DNA from: Proteiniphilum sp. UBA1403
GTDB lineage: Bacteria; Bacteroidota; Bacteroidia; Bacteroidales; Dysgonomonadaceae
DNA: 7,920 nucleotides
Direction of reading: 5' to 3'
Assembly: GCA_002305715.1 (NCBI GenBank)
Contig: DBQD01000047.1
Coordinates: 57,888 to 65,807 of the forward strand
The first letter of the stretch is position 1, and each line of letters starts with the position of its first letter. The position numbers and the translations under genes were made by a program. Shown piece by piece: positions 1 through 6,561 of this stretch. The notes below the pieces were generated by a model. That model ran no database searches, was not told the origin of the DNA, and worked only from the letters and a program-made list of their open reading frames with translations.

Positions 1-105
1 GTGATTATTTATCGGATAAAACACACAATTTGTATCAATTTTCAACATTAGGTTGGATATATTTTAACAACACGAAACATTACACACTATTAGTTTTTAT
101 ATCGT

Positions 106-1554
106 ATGAATGAAATTAAATTTTATAACGGAGAGAATATTCCGTTAGAGCTGCACAAAGTTCGAGTTGTGCAAAAACTTAACCTGGTACCCATTGAGAG
201 AAGACTTGAAGCATTGCAGGAGGGTGGATTCAACACATTCAGACTGAACACGAAAGATGTTTTTCTCGACATGCTTACCGACAGTGGCACCAACGCCATG
301 AGCGACAATCAGATGGCCGCCATGATGCAGGCAGATGATGCCTATGCAGGATCACAGAGTTTTTTCCGTTTGCAGAAAGCTGTGGAAGATGTATTGGGCA
401 AAAAGTATTACCTGCCTGTGCATCAAGGACGTGCTGCGGAGAATATTTTGTCAAACGCCTATGTGCGGAAAGGGAATCTCATTCCCATGAACTACCATTT
501 CACTACCGCCATGGCCCACATCACACAATATGGAGGTAAGATTGCCGAACTTCTTTACGATGAAGCCTATGTTATCAACTCCAATCATCCCTTCAAAGGA
601 AATATGAACCTTGAAAAACTGGAGGAGATCATCAAAATACATGGAGCAAAAAATATACCCTTCATCCGCATGGAGGCCTCGACCAACCTCATCGGCGGTC
701 AACCCTTTTCGGTAAAAAACCTGCGCGATGTGAGAGCCATTGCCGACAAGTACAACATTCGCCTCGTACTAGATGCCAGTCTACTTGGTGAAAATGCATA
801 CCTTGTTATCAAACGCGAAGAAGAATTCAAAAATAGCACCATGGGTGATGTGATTCAAACCATGACCGGTCTGGCCGACATTGTTTACTTTTCCGCACGC
901 AAGCTAAGCTCATCCCGTGGTGGCGGTATATGTACAAACAACCTCGACATCTATCGAGAGCTGGAAGCACTGGTACCTCTTTTTGAAGGATTCCTAACAT
1001 ACGGTGGCATCTCGGTACGTGAAATTGAAGCCATGACCATCGGATTGTATGAAACACTCGATGAGACCATGATCAGTCAGAGTCCCAATTTCATTGCCTA
1101 CTTGGTAAATTCACTCGATGCACACGGTGTTCCCATGGTGAAACCGGCAGGCGTATTGGGTGCCCACGTAGATGCTATGCAGGTCTGCGCCCACATACCC
1201 CAAAAAGAATATCCCGCTGGGGCATTGGCAGCAGCCCTCTTTCTGATTTCCGGTATCCGCGGTATGGAACGAGGATCCATCTCCAACCAACGCGATGAGT
1301 ATGGAAATGAAACCTATGCCGACATGGAATTGTTGCGACTTGCCGTTCCCCGTCGTGTTTTCACCTTGTCACAAATTAAGTATGTTGAAGACCGAATGAC
1401 CTGGTTATATGAAAATCGGGAACTGATTGGCGGACTCCGATTTGTATACGAACCACCTGTTCTCCGCTTCTTTATGGGGGGGCTGGAACCGGTTAGCGAG
1501 TGGCCACAGAAACTGATTGCCAAGTTCAAAGAGGATTTTGGAGACAGTTTATAA
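106..1554 (+). CDS. Tyrosine phenol-lyase/tryptophanase-family PLP enzyme, divergent
   Basis: A 482-residue fold-type I PLP enzyme of the beta-eliminating lyase family, which cleaves tyrosine or tryptophan to phenol or indole, pyruvate and ammonia. Aligned by eye with Citrobacter tyrosine phenol-lyase (TPL), it keeps LTDSGTNAMSD (57-67), DAYAGS with Tyr80 (TPL Tyr71), HQGR (106-109), FTT (132-134), TNLIGGQP with Asn194, Asp223 (binds the pyridine nitrogen), the Schiff-base Lys266, TYGG (298-301), MERG with Arg389 (TPL Arg381, phenol-side specificity), Arg411 (carboxylate) and LRFF (453-456). These favour TPL over tryptophanase. Odd points: TPL Arg217 is Leu226, the GGHA histidine (His343) is about Leu351, and the lysine loop reads SARKLSSSRGGG with Arg271 where TPL has Asn262. 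About 25 extra residues follow the usual C-terminus. Family membership is sure; the substrate is not. The start at 106 is the only upstream ATG in frame and has no clear Shine-Dalgarno. Transcription appears monocistronic, ending at the 1572-1608 terminator. Confidence 0.9.
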   Translation: MNEIKFYNGENIPLELHKVRVVQKLNLVPIERRLEALQEGGFNTFRLNTKDVFLDMLTDSGTNAMSDNQMAAMMQADDAYAGSQSFFRLQKAVEDVLGKKYYLPVHQGRAAENILSNAYVRKGNLIPMNYHFTTAMAHITQYGGKIAELLYDEAYVINSNHPFKGNMNLEKLEEIIKIHGAKNIPFIRMEASTNLIGGQPFSVKNLRDVRAIADKYNIRLVLDASLLGENAYLVIKREEEFKNSTMGDVIQTMTGLADIVYFSARKLSSSRGGGICTNNLDIYRELEALVPLFEGFLTYGGISVREIEAMTIGLYETLDETMISQSPNFIAYLVNSLDAHGVPMVKPAGVLGAHVDAMQVCAHIPQKEYPAGALAAALFLISGIRGMERGSISNQRDEYGNETYADMELLRLAVPRRVFTLSQIKYVEDRMTWLYENRELIGGLRFVYEPPVLRFFMGGLEPVSEWPQKLIAKFKEDFGDSL

Positions 1555-1571
1555 TTTCAATATAGAATAAG

Positions 1572-1608
1572 GCCATCTCGTCATTGTTATCGAGATGGCT
1601 TTTTTTTT
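1572..1608 (+). terminator. Rho-independent terminator after the lyase gene
   Basis: A perfect 9-bp stem, GCCATCTCG (1572-1580) and CGAGATGGC (1591-1599), encloses a 10-base loop and is followed at once by nine T residues (1600-1608). It begins 17 bases after the TAA at 1554. It separates the PLP enzyme gene from the fucose cassette downstream. Confidence 0.93.
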
Positions 1609-1685
1609 CTGCCTGCTCCCTGGAGATAGAAAGAGACATGGCCCCTACCTACACGTATATTAGTCCTATATTTAATAAGGAATCT

Positions 1686-1740
1686 ACAGAGGGATTACAG
1701 AGGGATTACAGAGGGATAACGGAGGGATAACGGAGGGATA
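1686..1740. repeat. Five tandem copies of an 11-bp unit
   Basis: Five contiguous 11-base units of the form ACRGAGGGATW. Units 1 and 2 are ACAGAGGGATT, unit 3 is ACAGAGGGATA, and units 4 and 5 are ACGGAGGGATA. The stepwise change from one end to the other suggests growth by unit duplication. The array is intergenic, ending about 47 bases before the proposed fucR -33 element. The 11-base period is close to one DNA helical turn, so each unit presents the same face. Function is unknown; it could be a simple minisatellite or a protein-binding array. Confidence 0.95.
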
Positions 1741-1786
1741 CCAAACAAAAATAGACTCAGAAACATGCTACATAACATATAAAAAC

Positions 1787-1819
1787 TTTTTTTAATGTAA
1801 TATATACCCTCTAAATTTG
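1787..1819 (+). promoter_or_regulatory. Bacteroidota-type promoter for fucR
   Basis: TAAATTTG at 1812-1819 matches the Bacteroidota -7 consensus TAnnTTTG exactly. A run of seven T residues at 1787-1793 can serve as the loose -33 element at about the right spacing. Transcription would start near 1825-1830, giving a leader of about 55-60 bases for the ATG at 1885. No other promoter of this quality is seen before fucI, so the cassette may be read from here. Confidence 0.55.
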
Positions 1820-1828
1820 TAGAATTAC

Positions 1829-1846
1829 CAGCACAGAACAGCACAG
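1829..1846. promoter_or_regulatory. Direct repeat CAGCACAG, possible operator
   Basis: CAGCACAG occurs at 1829-1836 and again at 1839-1846, a 10-base period, right at or just after the expected transcription start of the fucR promoter. The position suits a repressor site and autoregulation. The core AGCACA also forms the half-site of the palindrome upstream of the lyase lipoprotein gene (6631-6646). The binding protein is inferred, with the adjacent FucR-like repressor the obvious candidate. Confidence 0.35.
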
Positions 1847-1884
1847 TATAGTTGATGCCTACTATCCTATAATTATTACAAGGA

Positions 1885-2868
1885 ATGAGTTTACTTTTTG
1901 ATGGGAAGAACACGAAAGTGCAGCAACTGGCAGAATATATCCAAAATGCCATTGCCACAAATGAGTTGAAGGTGGGTGAGAAGCTACCCTCAATCAACCA
2001 TTTGAGCCGTCAGTTCTCCGTTTCAAGAGACACCGTATTTAAGTCACTTTCTGAACTGCGTGCACGGGGTGTGATTGATGCCATTCATGGAAAAAACTAT
2101 TACGTTGCGTCTCCAACCAAAAACATCCTGCTTCTGCTGGATGAATACACCCCTTTTAAAGAGGCTTTGCATCATTTTCTTGTGTCTAGCTTACCCAGTT
2201 CCTACAAAATTGATCTTTGGTTTCATCAATACAACGAGCATCTGTTCAATAGCATTGTGCATGATTCCATTGGCCGGTATCACAAATATCTAGTCATGAA
2301 TTACAACAACGAAAAGTTTGCCGATGTATTGAAGAAGATCGACAAAAGAAAGTTACTCTTGCTCGATTTTGGAAAATTCGACAAAGAGGGCTATTCCTAT
2401 GTTTGTCAAGATTTCGACGAAGGATTGTATCATGCCTTAGTCTCCATCTTGGATGATTTGGGTAAATATAAAAAGCTTCTTTTCGTCCACAATAAATTCC
2501 ATATGCATCCACAGAGCAGCAAGAGTGCATATAGCAACTTTTGTAACGATTATATGCTGGAATTTGGCATTCTGGATGAGATTACGGAAAAGACAACAAT
2601 TCAAAAAGATTTCTTTTACCTTGTGATCAAACAAGATGATGTGGTAAAAATCATCAAGCAGGGACGACAAGATGGTCTACAACCGGGTAAGGATTATGGA
2701 TTGTTGGCCTACAATGAGAATCCATTTTATGAAGTAATTGAAAACGGTATTTCCAGTATCGGCATCGATTGGAATGAGATGGGGCACATTGCTGCAGATT
2801 TTGTACTCAACGATAAGCCCGTGCAGATTTATTTGCCAACGGTTATTAAAAAAAGAGGATCATTGTAA
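1885..2868 (+). CDS. fucR: FucR-like GntR-family transcriptional regulator
   Basis: A 327-residue cytoplasmic DNA-binding protein. Residues about 11-75 form a GntR winged helix: LPSINHLSRQFSVSRDTVF gives the helix-turn-helix, followed by LSELRARGVIDAIHGKNYYVA as the wing. Residues about 78-325 resemble a LacI/periplasmic-sugar-binding effector domain, with alternating strands and helices such as KNILLLLDEY, KYLVMNY and KKLLFVHN and a final segment VQIYLPTVIKKRGSL. This architecture beside fucI matches FucR of Bacteroides thetaiotaomicron, a repressor of the fucose operon relieved by L-fucose. Role and ligand here are inferred from that context. AAGGA at 1880-1884 abuts the ATG and is too close to act as a normal Shine-Dalgarno. 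The gene is first in the cassette, 62 bases before fucI, and likely autoregulated. Confidence is high for the family, good for the fucose link. Confidence 0.87.
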   Translation: MSLLFDGKNTKVQQLAEYIQNAIATNELKVGEKLPSINHLSRQFSVSRDTVFKSLSELRARGVIDAIHGKNYYVASPTKNILLLLDEYTPFKEALHHFLVSSLPSSYKIDLWFHQYNEHLFNSIVHDSIGRYHKYLVMNYNNEKFADVLKKIDKRKLLLLDFGKFDKEGYSYVCQDFDEGLYHALVSILDDLGKYKKLLFVHNKFHMHPQSSKSAYSNFCNDYMLEFGILDEITEKTTIQKDFFYLVIKQDDVVKIIKQGRQDGLQPGKDYGLLAYNENPFYEVIENGISSIGIDWNEMGHIAADFVLNDKPVQIYLPTVIKKRGSL

Positions 2869-2888
2869 GCATTCAAATTGCGATCAGG

Positions 2889-2901
2889 TAATATATCAAA
2901 T
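2889..2901. repeat. 13-bp motif TAATATATCAAAT shared between gaps
   Basis: TAATATATCAAAT lies in the 62-base fucR-fucI gap. Its exact reverse complement ATTTGATATATTA occurs at 6578-6590 in the gap after fucP, and a shorter relative, GTAATATAT, occurs at 1797-1805 in the fucR promoter region. This may be a regulatory site common to the cassette, or chance in A/T-rich spacers. No clear promoter was seen in the 2869-2930 gap. Confidence 0.3.
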
Positions 2902-2930
2902 GTTACAAATCTATCTAATCTATAACGAAA

Positions 2931-4700
2931 ATGAGTAAGTATCCAAAAATTGGCATACGCCCAACAATTGACGGTCGTCAGGGAGGTGTACGAGAAAGCC
3001 TTGAAGAGAAAACAATGAATCTGGCAAAGTCGGTTGCCAAGCTCATCGAAACCAATTTAAAAAACGGAGATGGGAGTCCCGTTGAATGCGTCATAGCCGA
3101 TGGCACCATTGGCCGTGTTGGTGAGAGTGCCGCATGTGCCGCCAAGTTTGAACGGGAGGGTGTGGGTGCTACCATCACGGTTACTTCCAGTTGGAATTAC
3201 GGATCGGAGACAATGGACATGAATCCTCATTACCCCAAGGCGGTATGGGGATTTAATGGCACTGAACGTCCCGGTGCGGTGTACTTGGCTGCAGTGTTAG
3301 CTGCACACACGCAAAAAGGATTGCCCGCTTTTGGAATTTATGGAAGAGATGTACAAGATGCATCAGACAACTCAATCCCCAAGGATGTGGAAGAAAAGCT
3401 GCTCCGGTTTGCACGTTCAGCACAAGCCGTAGCCACCATGCGCGGACAGTCATACTTGGCAATTGGAGGTACCTGCATGGGTATTGCCGGTTCGATGGTC
3501 AACCCCGACTTTTTCCAGAAATACTTGGGTATGCGCAACGAATCGGTCGATTCCACCGAGATACTCCGCCGCATTAAGGAGGGTATCTACGATCACGAAG
3601 AGTTTGCCAAGGCAATGGAATGGACCGAAAAGTATTGCAAAGTAAACGAAGGTGTCGACTTCAACCCGTTGGAAAAACAAAAAAGTAGGAAAGAAAAAGA
3701 TGAAGATTGGGAATTCGTCGTAAAGATGACCCTTATTATTCGTGATTTGATGAGAGGAAACCCTAAACTCCTGGAAATGGGGTACAAGGAAGAAGCCATA
3801 GGACATAATGCATTGTTGGGAGGCTTCCAAGGGCAACGTCAGTGGACCGACTTCCTGCCCAATGGCGACTTCAGTGAAACCATTCTAAACACCTCTTTCG
3901 ACTGGAACGGTATCCGCGAAGCCTATGTGCTGGCAACGGAAAACGATTCCCTCAACGGTGTATCCATGCTTTTCGGCCACTTACTGACCAATAAGGCCCA
4001 GCTCTTTTCGGATGTGCGTACCTTCTGGAGCCCTGAATCGGTGAAACGTGTATCGGGAAAAGAGTTGACTGGTTTGGCGGCCAACGGTATCATTCACCTC
4101 ATTAACTCCGGAGCAACCACGCTCGATGCCACCGGCAAACAGCGATTGAACGGTGAGCCGGCCATGAAAGAACCCTGGTACATTACAGAGGAGGAGGTGC
4201 AGGCTTGTTTGGAAGCAACCACATGGTCTCCTGCCAACAGAGATTATTTCCGCGGAGGTGGTTACTCCTCAACTTTCCTTTCTGAAGGAGGCATGCCGAT
4301 GACCATGTGCCGCTTGAATCTTGTTGACGGCCTGGGACCCGTATTGCAGATTGCAGAAGGGTGGAGTGTGGAAATTGATCCGGAGATACATGATATCATC
4401 AACCAACGAACCGACAAAACATGGCCTACAACCTGGTTTGCACCACGCATAACCGGTAAAGGCGCTTTCAAAGATGTCTATTCGGTAATGAACAATTGGG
4501 GAGCCAACCATGGAGCCATCAGTTACGGACATATTGGGCAGGATCTGATTACACTGGCCTCTATGCTGCGTATTCCGGTCTGTATGCACAACGTGAACGA
4601 CGATGAGATCTTCCGCCCTTCCGCATGGAATGCATTTGGAATGGACAAGGAGGGGGCCGACTATAGAGCTTGCATGAATTTCGGACCCATCTATAAATAA
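2931..4700 (+). CDS. fucI: L-fucose isomerase FucI
   Basis: A 589-residue cytoplasmic Mn2+-dependent aldose-ketose isomerase converting L-fucose to L-fuculose; the family also acts on D-arabinose. It is essentially full length against Escherichia coli FucI (591 residues) and collinear with it by eye: GIRPTIDGR at the N-terminus, YGSETMDM (90-97), WGFNGTERPGAVYLAA (106-121), ATENDSLNG (335-343), DVRTFWSPE (361-369), YFRGGGYSS (439-447), GPVLQIAEGWSVE (469-481), WPTTWFAPR (498-506) and WGANHG (523-528). The metal and catalytic residues Glu337, Asp361 and His527 are present at the expected places. It starts MSKYPKIGIRP, aligned with the E. coli start, with no strong Shine-Dalgarno. It lies between fucR and fucU. 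In B. thetaiotaomicron the aldolase and kinase genes follow fucI, but here they do not. The lysine-rich stretch 249-257 is the only visibly variable part. Confidence 0.97.
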   Translation: MSKYPKIGIRPTIDGRQGGVRESLEEKTMNLAKSVAKLIETNLKNGDGSPVECVIADGTIGRVGESAACAAKFEREGVGATITVTSSWNYGSETMDMNPHYPKAVWGFNGTERPGAVYLAAVLAAHTQKGLPAFGIYGRDVQDASDNSIPKDVEEKLLRFARSAQAVATMRGQSYLAIGGTCMGIAGSMVNPDFFQKYLGMRNESVDSTEILRRIKEGIYDHEEFAKAMEWTEKYCKVNEGVDFNPLEKQKSRKEKDEDWEFVVKMTLIIRDLMRGNPKLLEMGYKEEAIGHNALLGGFQGQRQWTDFLPNGDFSETILNTSFDWNGIREAYVLATENDSLNGVSMLFGHLLTNKAQLFSDVRTFWSPESVKRVSGKELTGLAANGIIHLINSGATTLDATGKQRLNGEPAMKEPWYITEEEVQACLEATTWSPANRDYFRGGGYSSTFLSEGGMPMTMCRLNLVDGLGPVLQIAEGWSVEIDPEIHDIINQRTDKTWPTTWFAPRITGKGAFKDVYSVMNNWGANHGAISYGHIGQDLITLASMLRIPVCMHNVNDDEIFRPSAWNAFGMDKEGADYRACMNFGPIYK

Positions 4701-4718
4701 CACAACCAGTTGGAGCAC

Positions 4719-4742
4719 GCATCACCGGTAACGAGGTGATGC
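4719..4742 (+). other. Intercistronic hairpin between fucI and fucU
   Basis: GCATCACC (4719-4726) and GGTGATGC (4735-4742) form a perfect 8-bp stem with an 8-base loop. No T run follows, so it is not a normal intrinsic terminator. It sits 18 bases after the fucI stop and 27 bases before the preferred fucU start. It could protect the 3' end of processed fucI mRNA or tune the ratio of FucI to FucU and FucP. The role is inferred; the pairing is seen directly. Confidence 0.6.
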
Positions 4743-4769
4743 ATGATCCCACATAAAACAGAGAGATAT

Positions 4770-5195
4770 ATGCTTAAGAAAATACCCAAAACAATTTCGC
4801 CTCAATTGCTCAAGACACTCATGGAAATGGGTCACGGCGATGAAATTGTGATTGCAGATGGAAACTTCCCCTGTCACTCCATTTCGGAGAACGTAATCCG
4901 TGCAGATGGATTATCGGGCAGACAAATACTGGAAGCCATTCTGGAATTATTACCGCTGGACACCTATGCCGAACAACAGGTCTACTTGATGGAGGTCGTC
5001 GCTGGAGACGACTATAAACCGTTAATCTGGGAAGATTACAAGAAGATTCTGTCCGCTTCGGGTGAACCGTTCACAATTGGATATATTGAGCGTTTCGCAT
5101 TTTATGAGAGAGCCAAAAAATCATATGCCGTGGTTGCAACCGGAGAGGAAGCACTGTATGCAAACATCATCCTAAAAAAAGGAGTCGTAAAATAA
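4770..5195 (+). CDS. fucU: L-fucose mutarotase FucU
   Basis: A 141-residue RbsD/FucU-family enzyme that interconverts alpha and beta anomers of L-fucose in the cytoplasm, supplying the form used by the isomerase. Against E. coli FucU (140 residues) it keeps the first residues MLK..P..ISP.LLK, then EMGHGDEI with the general acid His22, Asp30, VIRADGL, RFAFYERA, TGE, and YANIILKKGV (130-139), which corresponds to the substrate-binding YGN of E. coli. The start at 4770 is preferred over the in-frame ATG at 4743: it gives the family length, and GAGAGA (4761-4766) lies just before it, while the upstream ATG directly follows the hairpin arm and would add nine unmatched residues. It is 13 bases from fucP. 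It may be the counterpart of fucX in the B. thetaiotaomicron fucRIAKXP operon (inference). Confidence 0.94.
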   Translation: MLKKIPKTISPQLLKTLMEMGHGDEIVIADGNFPCHSISENVIRADGLSGRQILEAILELLPLDTYAEQQVYLMEVVAGDDYKPLIWEDYKKILSASGEPFTIGYIERFAFYERAKKSYAVVATGEEALYANIILKKGVVK

Positions 5196-5208
5196 GGTAC
5201 AAGAAATT

Positions 5209-6534
5209 ATGAGCAAATCTAAAACTTCATTCCTAAAACACAACAGCGTTAATTATTTACTGCCGTTCATCCTCATTACAGCCTGTTTTTCATTGTGGGG
5301 CTTTGCCAACGACATTACCAACCCCATGGTTAAAGCATTCTCAAAAATCTTCCGCATGAGTGTCACAGAAGGCGCATTGGTGCAATTTGCCTTCTATGGA
5401 GGTTACTTCGCAATGGCCTTTCCGGCGGCAATTTTTATCCGAAAGTTTTCCTATAAAAAGGGAATCATGATGGGATTGTTGCTGTATGCAATTGGAGCAT
5501 TTCTCTTTTTCCCGGCAAAAGAATCCGGCAGTTTTTACCCCTTTCTGGTAGCCTACTTTATCCTTACCTGCGGATTGTCGTTTCTGGAAACAAGTGCCAA
5601 CCCTTATATTCTCACCATGGGGCCGGAAGAGACATCTACCCAACGACTTAATCTTGCTCAATCGTTCAACCCAATGGGATCGCTGGCTGGAATGTATGTC
5701 GCCATGAACTATATTCAGTCTCGAATACATCCGATGAGTACTGCCGAAAGGGCTCTTCTTACCGATGCCGAGTTTGTCGCAATGAGACAATCTGACCTCT
5801 CCATACTCATAACGCCCTATCTTGCTATCGGGATCGTTGTCTTGGTCATGCTTGTGATCATCGGGATTACCCGAATGCCAACCAATGGAGATAAAAATAA
5901 AGAGATAAATTTCTTCCCCACCATTAAACGAATTTTTTCCGTAGCCAACTACCGCCAGGGTGTGATTGCTCAGTTCTTTTATGTGGGTGTACAGATTATG
6001 TGCTGGACATTTATCATTCAATACGGCACACGTATCTTCATGGCAGGAGGTATGGAAGAACAGGCTGCAGAGGTATTGTCACAGAAGTATAACATTGCTG
6101 CCATGATAATTTTCTGTGCAAGCCGTTTTGTATGTACCTATCTCCTTAAATACATCAACCCAGGCAAGCTATTGCGAATTTTGGCAATAGCCGGAGCCAT
6201 CCTTATTTTGTGTGTAATCTTCTTACAAAATATCTGGGGATTATACTCACTGGTAGCCGTTTCCGCTTGTATGTCGCTAATGTTCCCCACTATTTATGGA
6301 ATTGCGTTGAAAGGTATGGGAGATGATGCCAAATTTGGCGCAGCCGGGTTGATCATGGCAATTCTCGGAGGATCGGTATTGCCACCGTTGCAGGCTGCCA
6401 TCATTGATATGGGTACTATCGGGAATGCATTCCCAGCGGTGAATGCCTCCTTTGTTCTGCCATTTATCTGCTTTATTGTAGTCGCATGGTACGGTGCACA
6501 GACCTATAAAAGGAGTAAAAAAAGCATTATTTAA
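5209..6534 (+). CDS. fucP: L-fucose:H+ symporter FucP (MFS)
   Basis: A 441-residue inner-membrane transporter of the fucose-galactose-glucose:H+ symporter family of the major facilitator superfamily, with about twelve hydrophobic helices and a central loop near 222-240. Family signatures include WGFAND (30-35), VQFAFYGGYF (58-67), FIRKFSYKKG (76-85), FLETSANPY (125-133), RLNLAQSFNP (146-155), AQFFYVGVQ (254-262), FPTIYGIALKGMG (359-371) and GGSVLPPLQA (387-396). Glu127 corresponds to the essential Glu135 of E. coli FucP. At the position of the other essential acid, E. coli Asp46, this protein has Asn38, with an acid (Asp35) three residues earlier on the same helix. FucP assignment rests on sequence and on direct linkage to fucI and fucU. 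Related MFS members move glucose or galactose, but the context favours fucose. It follows fucU by 13 bases and is surely co-transcribed with it. Confidence 0.92.
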   Translation: MSKSKTSFLKHNSVNYLLPFILITACFSLWGFANDITNPMVKAFSKIFRMSVTEGALVQFAFYGGYFAMAFPAAIFIRKFSYKKGIMMGLLLYAIGAFLFFPAKESGSFYPFLVAYFILTCGLSFLETSANPYILTMGPEETSTQRLNLAQSFNPMGSLAGMYVAMNYIQSRIHPMSTAERALLTDAEFVAMRQSDLSILITPYLAIGIVVLVMLVIIGITRMPTNGDKNKEINFFPTIKRIFSVANYRQGVIAQFFYVGVQIMCWTFIIQYGTRIFMAGGMEEQAAEVLSQKYNIAAMIIFCASRFVCTYLLKYINPGKLLRILAIAGAILILCVIFLQNIWGLYSLVAVSACMSLMFPTIYGIALKGMGDDAKFGAAGLIMAILGGSVLPPLQAAIIDMGTIGNAFPAVNASFVLPFICFIVVAWYGAQTYKRSKKSII

Positions 6535-6561
6535 ACCATAGTTGAGCATGCATCTTTTCTC

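Larger units (their letters stand above)
1555..1884. other. 330-base gene-free region before fucR
   Basis: No credible coding sequence lies here. The region holds, in order, the terminator (1572-1608), an unremarkable stretch to about 1685, a tandem repeat (1686-1740), an A/T-rich stretch, a promoter (about 1787-1819) and an 8-bp direct repeat (1829-1846) just upstream of the regulator gene. A minus-strand reading frame across it starts inside fucR and uses the tandem repeat as codons, so it is not taken as a gene. Confidence 0.8.

Noticed and set aside
8..20. TTTATCGGATAAA, 6-bp inverted repeat around a single base
   Set aside because: It is short and A/T-rich, at the window edge, with no promoter or gene context strong enough to call an operator.
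29..98. Possible promoter for the first gene: TTTG at 29-32, TATATTTT at 58-65 or TAGTTTTT at 91-98
   Set aside because: The -7-like words each miss the final G of TAnnTTTG, the 29-32 to 58 spacing is too long, and 91-98 would leave almost no leader before the ATG at 106. The promoter may lie partly outside the window.
1686..1740. CRISPR array
   Set aside because: The units are 11 bases and contiguous, with no spacers and no cas genes nearby.
1848..1865. ATAGT and ACTAT inverted pair before fucR
   Set aside because: Five-base A/T-rich arms with an 8-base spacer are expected by chance in such DNA.
1695..1997. Minus-strand 100-codon reading frame across the fucR promoter region
   Set aside because: It starts inside fucR, runs through the promoter and ends in the tandem repeat, with low-complexity composition and no recognisable domain.
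3450..3836. Minus-strand 128-codon reading frame inside fucI
   Set aside because: It lies wholly antisense to the strongly conserved isomerase and has no recognisable domain or start context.
4269..4718. Minus-strand 149-codon reading frame over the end of fucI
   Set aside because: It is antisense to conserved FucI sequence, including the catalytic WGANHG region, and shows no protein family features.
5341..6021. Minus-strand 226-codon reading frame inside fucP
   Set aside because: It is the antisense shadow of a long, well-supported transporter gene, and its translation resembles no family I know.
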